Part shown: positions 25,787-33,196 of the stretch, piece by piece
Numbering within the stretch: the first letter of the stretch is position 1
Layout: each line of letters begins with the position of its first letter
Source of the DNA: Fimenecus sp045593645
GTDB taxonomy: Bacteria > Bacillota > Clostridia > Oscillospirales > Acutalibacteraceae
Direction of reading: 5' to 3'
DNA length: 54,237 nt
NCBI GenBank assembly: GCA_045593645.1
Contig: JAZNWZ010000113.1
Coordinates: forward strand, 1-54,237
Position numbers and translations under genes: made by a program
The notes under the pieces: model-generated
What the model was told of the DNA's origin: nothing
What the model saw: only the letters and a program-made list of their open reading frames with translations
Databases searched by the model: none

Positions 25787-26632
25787 TTAGTTACCTGTTA
25801 ATCTGTCTTTGTTTTCGTTCCAGAATTTTTGATGTTCTTCCCAAGTTACTGAAAACTTTGATTCATAAGGTGGCACTGTGCCAATTATGAAAAAAAGATA
25901 TTCTGTACTGTTAGGGTTAATTGCTGCTTCAATAGATTTCATACCAGGGTTACAAATTGGCCCTGCTATAAGTCCTGAGCAAAGATAAGTACTATAATAA
26001 TACTTATAGTAATCATATTCATCAGGATAAACAACCTTTATTACCCCATCACAATATTTTACAGTAGGGTCGCACTGAATTTTCATTCCAATATTCAATC
26101 TGTTGTGAATTACAGATGAAATATCTGCTCTTTGCTCATCAAGAGCGGCTTCTTTTTCAATAATTGATGCTATTGAAAGAAATTCGTGAAGATTATAGCC
26201 TTTATCTTCAAGCTTCTTTAAAAATTCTGCATTAAACTTTTTACCGGTTGCAGTAAGAAAGATTTCTATTATTTCTTTAACAGTTGAGTTTTCAGGAATA
26301 TCATAAGTTAGTGGGAATAAATACCCTTCAAGTTTAAAACACACATTTTCAGCATTTTGCAAATCTGCTAAAAATGGATATTTTGTCAAATCAAGCCACT
26401 GGTCATAGGTTTGTGTTGCTTCAATAAACTCATCAGCTTTACAAAGACCTTTTTCTTCTAAAAGCCAAGCAATACGGACAAGTGTATATCCTTCAGGAAT
26501 CGCAACCTTCACTGTTGGTATTTGAGTTGTTGTTTCTGTTGTTTGAGTAACTGTGTTTGATTTTTTATCACAACTACACAAGCAAAAGAGCATCGAAAAA
26601 ACTAATAGCACTATAACGCTTCTCTTAAACAT
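25787..26632 (-). CDS. Lipoprotein-type MltG-like endolytic transglycosylase
   Basis: A 281-residue paralogue of MltG. The N-terminus is a lipoprotein signal with lipobox LCSC (Cys21) instead of a membrane helix. After a Thr-rich linker come PEGYTLVRIAWLLEEKG and the YceG domain with SIIEKEA (catalytic Glu159), HNRLN and GPICNPG. The fold's key residues are intact, so activity is likely. It is about half the size of the mltG product at 13228. It overlaps the MATE gene by 8 bp. Lgt, which would lipidate it, is encoded at 50703-51635. Confidence 0.85.
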   Translation of the reverse strand: MFKRSVIVLLVFSMLFCLCSCDKKSNTVTQTTETTTQIPTVKVAIPEGYTLVRIAWLLEEKGLCKADEFIEATQTYDQWLDLTKYPFLADLQNAENVCFKLEGYLFPLTYDIPENSTVKEIIEIFLTATGKKFNAEFLKKLEDKGYNLHEFLSIASIIEKEAALDEQRADISSVIHNRLNIGMKIQCDPTVKYCDGVIKVVYPDEYDYYKYYYSTYLCSGLIAGPICNPGMKSIEAAINPNSTEYLFFIIGTVPPYESKFSVTWEEHQKFWNENKDRLTGN

Positions 26633-27968
26633 CTTTTTTCTTCCTCATAACCTTAAAATAATATATTATTAGCAATGGAACATCTGCACAAATCCAAGCA
26701 AATGGTGATGCAAGACAAATTCCAAAGAAACCAAACCATTTTGAAAAAACTAATGCTGCAACTACTCTGCCTACAAGTTCAGACACGCCTGCAATCATTG
26801 AAACGTAGCTTTTTCCTATTCCTTGCAAAATGTTTCTAAATACAAATAAAACTGCAAGAGCAAAATAAAAGATTGCTATTACTTTTAAATAAGTGTGGGC
26901 TGCTGTAATAGTTTCAGAATTACCCTTATCAACGAAAATTTCTGAAATTTTGCCACCAAAGAAATAAAGAATTGTTGACATTATTACAGACATACTACCT
27001 GCAAAAAGTATTGCACTTTTTGCCCCTTGACGAACTCTATCCATTCTTCCTGCACCAAAGTTTTGACCTGCATAAGTTGCACATGCAACACCTGTTGCAG
27101 AAAGTGGAATATTCGCTAAAAGTTCAGGCTTATTGGCAATTGTGAAGCCTGCCATAATACTTGGTCCATAGGTATTTATTGTGCTTTGAAGCACCATTGA
27201 GCCTATGCCTGTTATAGAAAACTGTAATGACATTGGTACGCCCATTTTAAGCATCAATACAGCTGTTGTTTTCTTAATTCTAAAATCTTCACGTGTGATA
27301 TTAAGCATTTCTTTTCTTCTTCTAATGTATATCACACATAAAATACAAGATACAAGTTGAGAAAGTACGGTTGAGATGGCAGCACCATCCACACCCATAC
27401 CTAAAACTGCAATAGTGAAATAATTTAAGAACACATTAAGTATTGCAGTTATTGCCAAAAATTTTAAAGGAGCCTTACTATCTCCTAAAGCACGAAGTAT
27501 ACTTGCCAAAACATTATATAATGTAGTAAAAATTGCACCTGCATAAATAATGCTCACATAAACTCGAGCATCATTAAAAATCACATCAGGTGTACCTAAC
27601 AATCTGAGAATTGGTTTGACTAAAAATAAGGACATTGACATTATTATCAGACTAATAATAATTGTCAAAGAAATTGCATTACCTGCATAATGGTTAGTAA
27701 GTTTCTTATTCCCTGCACCAAAGCTTTGTGCAACGGGAATTGCAAAGCCACCTGTTATGCCCATAGCAAGTCCCATAAGCAAACTATTCATAGGACCAAC
27801 AGAGCCAACTGCAGCAAGAGCGTTAGCTGAAATATATTGACCAACAATATATGTATCTGCAACATTGTAGCACTGCTGCACAAGACCTGAAAGCATTATT
27901 GGTATTGCAAAGATTAAAATATTTTTTAACGGTTTACCCGTTGTCATATTAAACGAACTGTTTTTCAA
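26625..27968 (-). CDS. MATE family efflux transporter
   Basis: A 447-residue protein with about twelve helices, belonging to the MATE (NorM/DinF-like) group of Na+ or H+ driven drug and metabolite exporters. Typical features are PIMLSGLVQQCYNVADTYIVGQ and the repeated FGAGN(K/R) motifs (QSFGAGNKK, QNFGAGRMD) in the two halves. The start at 27968 is a TTG with AAAGG about 10 bp upstream; an ATG seven codons later (27947) lacks a ribosome site. It is the first gene of a three-gene unit with a transglycosylase and a regulator. Confidence 0.88.
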   Translation of the reverse strand: MKNSSFNMTTGKPLKNILIFAIPIMLSGLVQQCYNVADTYIVGQYISANALAAVGSVGPMNSLLMGLAMGITGGFAIPVAQSFGAGNKKLTNHYAGNAISLTIIISLIIMSMSLFLVKPILRLLGTPDVIFNDARVYVSIIYAGAIFTTLYNVLASILRALGDSKAPLKFLAITAILNVFLNYFTIAVLGMGVDGAAISTVLSQLVSCILCVIYIRRRKEMLNITREDFRIKKTTAVLMLKMGVPMSLQFSITGIGSMVLQSTINTYGPSIMAGFTIANKPELLANIPLSATGVACATYAGQNFGAGRMDRVRQGAKSAILFAGSMSVIMSTILYFFGGKISEIFVDKGNSETITAAHTYLKVIAIFYFALAVLFVFRNILQGIGKSYVSMIAGVSELVGRVVAALVFSKWFGFFGICLASPFAWICADVPLLIIYYFKVMRKKKDV

Positions 27969-27991
27969 GATTTCAAGACCTTTGATTATAT

Positions 27992-28027
27992 AAGCCGGAG
28001 AACACTAATTGTATTCCCCGGCTTTTT
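27992..28027 (-). terminator. Hairpin after the hydrogenase operon
   Basis: AAGCCGG (27992-27998) pairs with CCGGCTT (28018-28024) around a 19-nt loop. On the minus strand it is followed by ATATAATC, a weak U-tract, so termination may be partial and the MATE operon could receive read-through. The better T-run is on the plus strand, where no gene ends. Confidence 0.5.
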
Positions 28028-28047
28028 GTTAGCTTATAGCTTTAAGA

Positions 28048-29781
28048 TTAATATTTCTTTCTTGCAACGTATGTTGTATGAAGAATATCATGAGCCTTAT
28101 GGCTACCTGGCTGACCAAGATATTCTGTATAGAGTGTCTTGATAGCTTCGTTTTCATGAGATTTTCTAACTGCATTGTTTCTGTCAGCTGTGTAAAGTGC
28201 TTCTGCACGACGAGCCTTAAGGTCAATGAAGTTTCTAACAACTGCGTGTTGAATTGGTTGACCACCACCGTTGATACAACCACCTGGGCAACCCATAATC
28301 TCAATGAAGAGATATTCGCTTGTGCCTGCCTTAACTTGGTCCATAAGAACTTTAGCATTCTTTGTGCCAGAAGCTACTGCAACCTTAATCTTCTTGCCTG
28401 CTACGTCGTATTCAGCTTCCTTAACGCCTTCCATACCACGAACTGCTGTGAAGTCAACATTTTCAAGTGTTTCGCCTGTGAGTTTTTCAACTGCTGTACG
28501 AAGAGCAGCTTCCATAACACCACCTGTTGCACCGAAGATTGTTGATGCACCTGTACTCTCACCAAATGGCATATCGAATTTTTCGTCTGGAAGATGTTTG
28601 AAGAAGATACCCGCACTTTCAATCATTCTTGCAAGTTCTCTTGTTGTGATTGCAATATCAACATCAGGATAACCTGAAGCAGCTTGGTCATCACGCTTTG
28701 TTTCGAACTTCTTAGCAGTACATGGCATAACACCAACTACTACCATATTCTTAGGGTCCATACCAAGCTTTTCAGCATAGTATGTCTTCATAATTGCACC
28801 AAACATTTGTTGAGGTGATTTACAGCTTGAAAGGTGTGGGATTTGTTCTGGATAATAGTGTTCACAGTACTTAATCCAACCTGGTGAGCAAGATGTAATC
28901 ATTGGAAGAACGCCACCGTTTTTAACTCTTTCAATAAGTTCGTTTGCTTCTTCCATAATTGTAAGGTCAGCTGCAAAGTCTGTATCAAATACCTTGTCAA
29001 AGCCAAGTCTACGAAGAGCTGCAACCATCTTACCTTCAACATTTGTACCAATGTGCATACCAAATGCTTCACCAAGTGTTGCACGAATTGATGGAGCTGT
29101 ATTTACGATAACAAACTTTTCAGGGTCATTGATAGCTTCAAGAACTTTTGCTGTATCGTCTTTTTCAACAATTGCACCTGTTGGGCAGTTTACGATACAT
29201 TGACCACATGAGATACATGAAACATCTGCAAGGTCTTTATCAAATGCTGAGCTAACGTGTGTGTCAAAACCACGAGCGTTTGCACCGATAACTGAAATGC
29301 CTTGTTGGTCGCAAGCTGCGATACAACGGCGGCAAAGGATACATTTGTTGTTATCTCTTACCATATGTGCTGCAGAATCATCAAAGTTGTATTTGATAAC
29401 TTCGCCATCAAATCTTCCTTCGTCATCTACACCAAATTCCTTGCAAAGCTTTTGAAGCTCGCAGTTACCACTACGTACACATGAGAGACATTTTCTGTCA
29501 TGTGTTGAAAGAATAAGTTCAAGAGTCATCTTTCTTGAGTTTCTAACTTTTTCTGTGTTTGTGAAGATTTCCATACCTTCGTTAACTGGGAATACACAAG
29601 CAGTAACGAGGCTTCTTGCACCCTTAACTTCTACCATACAAAGACGGCAAGCACCGATTTCGTTGATCTCCTTAAGGTAGCAAAGTGTAGGGATTTCAAT
29701 ACCTGCAATACGAGCAGCTTCAAGGATTGTGCTGCCCTTAGGCACTGTATAAGGTTTATTGTTAATTTTAATATTTACCAT
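28048..29781 (-). CDS. hydA: [FeFe] hydrogenase catalytic subunit, HydA/HndD type
   Basis: A 577-residue subunit that reduces protons to H2. Cluster ligands in order: [2Fe-2S] C34, C45, C48, C62; His-ligated [4Fe-4S] H94, C98, C101, C107; two ferredoxin clusters C147/150/153/157 and C189/192/195/199; H-cluster loops TSCSPGW (296-302), MPCTAKKFE (C354) and GCPGGCINGGG (C498, C502). The first loop has Ser299 where classic monomeric enzymes have a second Cys. With NuoE- and NuoF-like subunits encoded upstream, this is the HydABC/HndABCD class, many of which bifurcate electrons. The start at 29781 has AAGGAG 8-9 bp upstream; a GTG at 29790 is too close to it. No HydEFG maturases are in the window. 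Confidence 0.93.
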   Translation of the reverse strand: MVNIKINNKPYTVPKGSTILEAARIAGIEIPTLCYLKEINEIGACRLCMVEVKGARSLVTACVFPVNEGMEIFTNTEKVRNSRKMTLELILSTHDRKCLSCVRSGNCELQKLCKEFGVDDEGRFDGEVIKYNFDDSAAHMVRDNNKCILCRRCIAACDQQGISVIGANARGFDTHVSSAFDKDLADVSCISCGQCIVNCPTGAIVEKDDTAKVLEAINDPEKFVIVNTAPSIRATLGEAFGMHIGTNVEGKMVAALRRLGFDKVFDTDFAADLTIMEEANELIERVKNGGVLPMITSCSPGWIKYCEHYYPEQIPHLSSCKSPQQMFGAIMKTYYAEKLGMDPKNMVVVGVMPCTAKKFETKRDDQAASGYPDVDIAITTRELARMIESAGIFFKHLPDEKFDMPFGESTGASTIFGATGGVMEAALRTAVEKLTGETLENVDFTAVRGMEGVKEAEYDVAGKKIKVAVASGTKNAKVLMDQVKAGTSEYLFIEIMGCPGGCINGGGQPIQHAVVRNFIDLKARRAEALYTADRNNAVRKSHENEAIKTLYTEYLGQPGSHKAHDILHTTYVARKKY

Positions 29782-29795
29782 TTTAAGCACTCTCC

Positions 29796-30980
29796 TTATT
29801 TCTTAATAATTGCTTTGAACTTACATGAGTCCATACATACGCCACACTTGATACACTTGTTAGCATCAATAACATGTGGGTTCTTAACTGTACCACTGAT
29901 AGCACCAACTGGACACTTCTTAGAGCAAAGTGTACAACCCTTACATGCATCAGCAACGATTTCATATTTAACGAGTTTCTTACAAACGCCTGCTGGACAA
30001 GTCTTGTCAACAATATGTGCTACATATTCCTCACGGAAGAACTTGAGTGTTGCAAGAACTGGGTTTGGAGCTGTTTGTCCAAGACCACAAAGTGAGTTTT
30101 CTTTAATGTAATAGCAAAGTTCTTCAAGTTCATCAAGGTCTTTAAGAGTTGCCTTACCGTCAGTAATCTTTTCGAGCATTTCACGAAGTCTCTTTGTACC
30201 AACACGACAAGGTGTACACTTACCACAAGACTCATCAACTGTGAAGTCAAGGAAGAACTTAGCAATGTCAACCATACAGTTGTCTTCGTCCATTACGATA
30301 AGTCCACCTGAACCCATCATACAGCCGATTGCTGTAAGGTTATCATAGTCAATTGGAGTGTCCATAAGTGAAGCTGGGATACAACCACCTGAAGGACCAC
30401 CTGTTTGAGCAGCCTTAAATGCCTTGCCCCCTGGAATACCACCACCGATTTCGTAAATAACTTCACGAAGTGTTGTACCCATTGGAACTTCAACAAGACC
30501 TGTATTCTTAATCTTGCCACCAAGAGCGAATACTTTTGTACCCTTTGATTTTTCAGTACCCATTGATTTAAACCAATCAGCACCGTTAAGGATAATTTGT
30601 GGAACGTTAGCAAATGTTTCAACGTTGTTTTCAACTGTAGGTTTACCGAAAAGACCTTTAACTGCTGGGAATGGAGGACGAGGTCTTGGCTCACCACGGT
30701 TACCTTCTATAGATGTCATAAGAGCTGTTTCTTCACCACAAACGAAAGCACCAGCACCAAGACGGATGTGAAGGTCAAAGTCAAAGCCTGAATCGAAAAT
30801 ATTCTTACCAAGAAGACCATATTCTTTAGCTTGGTCAATAGCGATTTGAAGTCTATTAACAGCGATTGGATATTCTGCACGAACATAAACATAACCTTCT
30901 GTTGCACCTACTGCATAACCACAGATAGCCATAGCTTCAATAATACAGTGTGGGTCACCTTCAAGAACTGAACGGTCCAT
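29796..30980 (-). CDS. C-terminal fragment of the NuoF-like subunit
   Basis: A 394-residue open frame from the first downstream ATG. The true frame continues 36 codons further upstream to 31088 (GGGFPTGLKW...NADEGDPGAF). It contains GAGAFVCGEETAL, ESCGKCTPC and two CxxCxxCxxxC ferredoxin motifs (CKGCTLCSKKC; CIKCGVCMDSC). No ribosome site precedes 30980, so separate translation is unlikely. Confidence 0.6.
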   Translation of the reverse strand: MDRSVLEGDPHCIIEAMAICGYAVGATEGYVYVRAEYPIAVNRLQIAIDQAKEYGLLGKNIFDSGFDFDLHIRLGAGAFVCGEETALMTSIEGNRGEPRPRPPFPAVKGLFGKPTVENNVETFANVPQIILNGADWFKSMGTEKSKGTKVFALGGKIKNTGLVEVPMGTTLREVIYEIGGGIPGGKAFKAAQTGGPSGGCIPASLMDTPIDYDNLTAIGCMMGSGGLIVMDEDNCMVDIAKFFLDFTVDESCGKCTPCRVGTKRLREMLEKITDGKATLKDLDELEELCYYIKENSLCGLGQTAPNPVLATLKFFREEYVAHIVDKTCPAGVCKKLVKYEIVADACKGCTLCSKKCPVGAISGTVKNPHVIDANKCIKCGVCMDSCKFKAIIKK

Positions 30981-31015
30981 AAATGCACCTGGGTCACCTT
31001 CGTCGGCATTACATA

Positions 31016-31582
31016 CTACATATTTTTGGTCAGCAGCATTAGCAGCACAGAAGCTCCATTTAAGACCTGTTGGGAATCCACCGCCACCATGCCACGAAGA
31101 CCTGAATCTTTCATAACTTGGATTACTTGTTCAGGTGTGTATTCCTTAAGACACTTTGCAAGTGCTTGATATCCATCATATGCTATGTATTCGTCGATAT
31201 TTTCTGGGTCAATAACACCACAGTTACGAAGAGCAACACGATGTTGCTTTGCATAGAATTCTGTTTCTTTAAGTGATTTGATTTTATCTGTTGAAACTGT
31301 TTCATCATAGAGAAGTCTTGTAACAATTCTTCCCTTGAGAAGGTGTTCTTCAACGATTTCAGGAATATCTTCAACCTTAACCTGTGAATAGAAACTTCCT
31401 TCAGGATAAACAATCATAATCGGGCCGAGAGCACAAAGACCAAAACAACCAGTTCTGATAACTTTGATTTCTTCGCTTAAGCCTTTTTCAGCAAGTTGAG
31501 TTTCTAAAGCTTCAATAATTGCTGAACTGTTTGAAGAGGTACAACCAGTACCGCCGCAAACAAGTACGTGTGAACGATACAT
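31016..31582 (-). CDS. N-terminal fragment of the NuoF-like subunit
   Basis: A 188-residue frame. Residues 1-164 are genuine: a thioredoxin-like [2Fe-2S] domain (CGGTGC; TGCFGLC) and the start of the NuoF core up to DSGLRG. The last 24 residues, from MVAVDSQQ on, are out of frame and meaningless. The gene starts with a good ribosome site 14 bp after the ferredoxin gene. Confidence 0.6.
   Translation of the reverse strand: MYRSHVLVCGGTGCTSSNSSAIIEALETQLAEKGLSEEIKVIRTGCFGLCALGPIMIVYPEGSFYSQVKVEDIPEIVEEHLLKGRIVTRLLYDETVSTDKIKSLKETEFYAKQHRVALRNCGVIDPENIDEYIAYDGYQALAKCLKEYTPEQVIQVMKDSGLRGMVAVDSQQVLNGASVLLMLLTKNM
31089..31090 (-). other. Frameshift site in the NuoF-like gene
   Basis: The minus strand reads CGTGGC-AT-GGTGGCGGTGGA. 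The conserved RGRGGGG needs one full codon between CGTGGC and GGTGGC, but only two bases are present. Confidence 0.85.
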
Positions 31583-31596
31583 TACTCGTTTCCTCC

Positions 31597-31971
31597 TTAT
31601 TTAGCAATAGCGCCGATTGTATATTCAGCAACAGGGTTACCGTTAACGATGTGGTCATTAACAACCTTTGCTACTTTATCAGCAGTCATTTTAACATAAG
31701 TTACTTTTTCTTTGCCAGGTTGAAGTACTTCAACGATTGGCTCATATTGGCACATACCGATACAACCTGTTTGGTTAACTGATACGCCTTTAAGGTTTCT
31801 TTTTGCTACTTCTTCTGTGAAAGCGTTAAGTACTGGACGAGCACCTGCTGCGATACCACATGTTGCCATACCAACAACAATTCTGATTGCGTCGTCGCCT
31901 GTATCTTCACGCACTGTCATTCTTTGCTTTGTAGCTTCTCTGATAGCCATAAGTTCTTCAAGAGTTTTCAT
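31597..31971 (-). CDS. [2Fe-2S] thioredoxin-like ferredoxin, HndB-like
   Basis: A 124-residue protein with a thioredoxin-fold [2Fe-2S] domain: GMATCGIAAGA (first Cys) and TGCIGMCQYEP (last two), as in HndB of NADP-reducing hydrogenase operons and the N-terminal part of NuoF-like subunits. It probably relays electrons within the hydrogenase complex. It starts 2 bp after the ATPase gene and precedes the NuoF-like gene by 14 bp. Confidence 0.8.
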   Translation of the reverse strand: MKTLEELMAIREATKQRMTVREDTGDDAIRIVVGMATCGIAAGARPVLNAFTEEVAKRNLKGVSVNQTGCIGMCQYEPIVEVLQPGKEKVTYVKMTADKVAKVVNDHIVNGNPVAEYTIGAIAK

Positions 31972-31973
31972 AT

Positions 31974-32522
31974 TTACGCACCTCCGTATAATTCATTAAC
32001 ATTTTCTTCAATATAATCTTTAAGCCACTGTGATATCTCATATGTATCAAGTGGGACATCTCCCAAAATCAACTTAATCTCACGAGTGTCAAGTGTGAAA
32101 TCCTTTCCATCAAGAACACGACGATAAATAAAATCACGGTCAGTATTCATTGTTATAAGCATTTGGATTGTAGAAGTTACATCACCTAACGGTGTAAAGT
32201 CAACACTATCTGTTTTAAAATAAGCCTTGACCTCTGTACCAATACCTAATTCTGATTTGATTTCAAGCTTACCACCTGTTTGCTCTGCTGCCATTTTGAA
32301 AAGTGGAATTCCCATACCAACCTTACGAGTTGTTCGAGTTGTAAAGAATGGGTCAATTACACTTTTAACTTGTTCTTCACTCATACCCTTACCATTGTCG
32401 TAAATGCCGATAAGTAAGGTCTTTTCTGTTGTATTTTCAACAACTTCAATTGTTATGAGTGGTGCACCCGCTGAGATTGAATTTTGAGCAATGTCAAGTA
32501 TGTTAAGAGACAGCTCTCTCAT
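31974..32522 (-). CDS. Histidine-kinase-like ATPase-domain protein in the hydrogenase operon
   Basis: A 182-residue protein with a GHKL ATP-binding domain: N-box LDIAQNSIS (Asn14), G1 box DNGKGM (42-47), FFTTRTTRKVGMGIPL for the lid and G2. It has no dimerisation/phosphoacceptor helix and no membrane segment, so it is not a complete histidine kinase. A C-terminal ~75-residue extension is unassigned. ATPases of this kind recur between nuoE-like and ferredoxin genes in clostridial and Thermotoga hydrogenase operons, with unknown role. Its ATG overlaps the NuoE-like stop by one base. Confidence 0.8.
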   Translation of the reverse strand: MRELSLNILDIAQNSISAGAPLITIEVVENTTEKTLLIGIYDNGKGMSEEQVKSVIDPFFTTRTTRKVGMGIPLFKMAAEQTGGKLEIKSELGIGTEVKAYFKTDSVDFTPLGDVTSTIQMLITMNTDRDFIYRRVLDGKDFTLDTREIKLILGDVPLDTYEISQWLKDYIEENVNELYGGA

Positions 32523-33019
32523 TATGCCATATACTTCTCAAGGATGCCTGGGATGTCGTTAGCAACAAGTTTACCGTAAACTTCATCGTTTACTGTAAGA
32601 ACTGCAGCAAGACCACAAGCACCGATGCAACGGCAAGCTTCAAGTGAATATTTACCATCAGGTGTGCATTCATCAGGGCCGATTCCGAGCACCTCTGTAA
32701 TTTTGTCAACAAGGTCTTGTGCACCCTTAACATAACAACCTGTACCAAGACAAACTGAAATGTTGTACTCACCTTTTGGTGAAAGTGCGAATTGTGCATA
32801 GAATGTTGATACGCCATAGATTTTTTCAAGTGGAATATCCATACCCTCTGCAATCATAACTTGAACCTCATAAGGAAGGTATCCGTAGATTCCTTGTGCT
32901 TGTTGCATTACGTGCATAAGCATACTTTTGTCGTCCTTATTAGCTTCAATAACAGCCTTAAGCTGTGCTTCTTGTTCCGCTGTTCCCTTAAATGGAATGG
33001 AACTAACTTTTTTGAGCAT
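32522..33019 (-). CDS. hydC: NuoE-like hydrogenase subunit (HydC/HndA)
   Basis: A 165-residue subunit with an N-terminal helical part and a thioredoxin-like [2Fe-2S] domain: CLGTGCYVKG and ACRCIGACGLA supply the four cysteines. It passes electrons between the NuoF-like flavin subunit and HydA. The start at 33019 is fixed by AAGGAGG just upstream; a longer in-frame reading from 33097 would run through the leader hairpin and lacks a site. It is the first gene of the operon. Confidence 0.88.
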   Translation of the reverse strand: MLKKVSSIPFKGTAEQEAQLKAVIEANKDDKSMLMHVMQQAQGIYGYLPYEVQVMIAEGMDIPLEKIYGVSTFYAQFALSPKGEYNISVCLGTGCYVKGAQDLVDKITEVLGIGPDECTPDGKYSLEACRCIGACGLAAVLTVNDEVYGKLVANDIPGILEKYMA

Positions 33020-33078
33020 TTTAGGTTTCCTCCTTTTTAAAAATGGAAAATGAATTTTCATCATTAAAAGTGTATTTG

Positions 33079-33096
33079 TGTTGCTTTTTCGCAACA
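33079..33096 (-). other. Small hairpin in the hydrogenase operon leader
   Basis: TGTTGC-TTTTTC-GCAACA is a 6-bp perfect stem within the ~90-nt 5' leader. No U-run follows on the minus strand, so it is not a terminator; it might affect mRNA stability. Confidence 0.4.
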
Positions 33097-33105
33097 TAAT
33101 CTCAT

Positions 33106-33142
33106 ACGTTAAAATTATAACAAACTCTTGTAAAAAAGTCTA
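33106..33142 (-). promoter_or_regulatory. Hydrogenase operon promoter with a Rex-like operator
   Basis: On the minus strand, TAGACT (33137-33142), a 17-bp spacer and TATAAT (33114-33119) form the promoter. The palindrome-like sequence 33106-33123 (plus ACGTTAA-AATT-ATAACAA) matches 11 of 14 defined positions of the Rex site TTGTTAA-N4-TTAACAA and covers the -10 box. Rex represses NADH-consuming fermentation genes when NADH is low. Confidence 0.5.
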
Positions 33143-33196
33143 TTCTTTTTTGCAAAAAAATTCACGTTTTTTCAGTAAATTTTGCCATTTTTTTAG

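Larger units (their letters stand above)
29796..31582 (-). pseudogene. hydB: NuoF-like hydrogenase subunit (HydB/HndC) interrupted by a frameshift
   Basis: Read across one frame change, this is a ~595-residue flavoprotein subunit that oxidises NADH. It has an N-terminal [2Fe-2S] thioredoxin-like domain, the FMN/NADH-binding NuoF core, a [4Fe-4S] site (ESCGKCTPCRVG) and a C-terminal two-[4Fe-4S] ferredoxin domain. At 31089-31090 the plus strand has AT where three bases are needed to encode the family-invariant GLRGRGGGGFPTG loop. The reading frame shifts by one base and stops after 24 wrong residues. All sequence on both sides is intact, so the lesion is very recent, an assembly or sequencing error, or less likely a programmed shift. 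The two pieces are listed separately. Confidence 0.85.

Noticed and set aside
28078..28672. Plus-strand frames of 155 and 133 codons antisense to hydA
   Set aside because: They overlap conserved hydrogenase motifs and owe their length to the codon bias of hydA; no start signal.
31081..31100. Programmed frameshift as explanation for the NuoF-like break
   Set aside because: No slippery heptamer, downstream pseudoknot or internal ribosome-like stimulator is evident; indel or sequence error is simpler.
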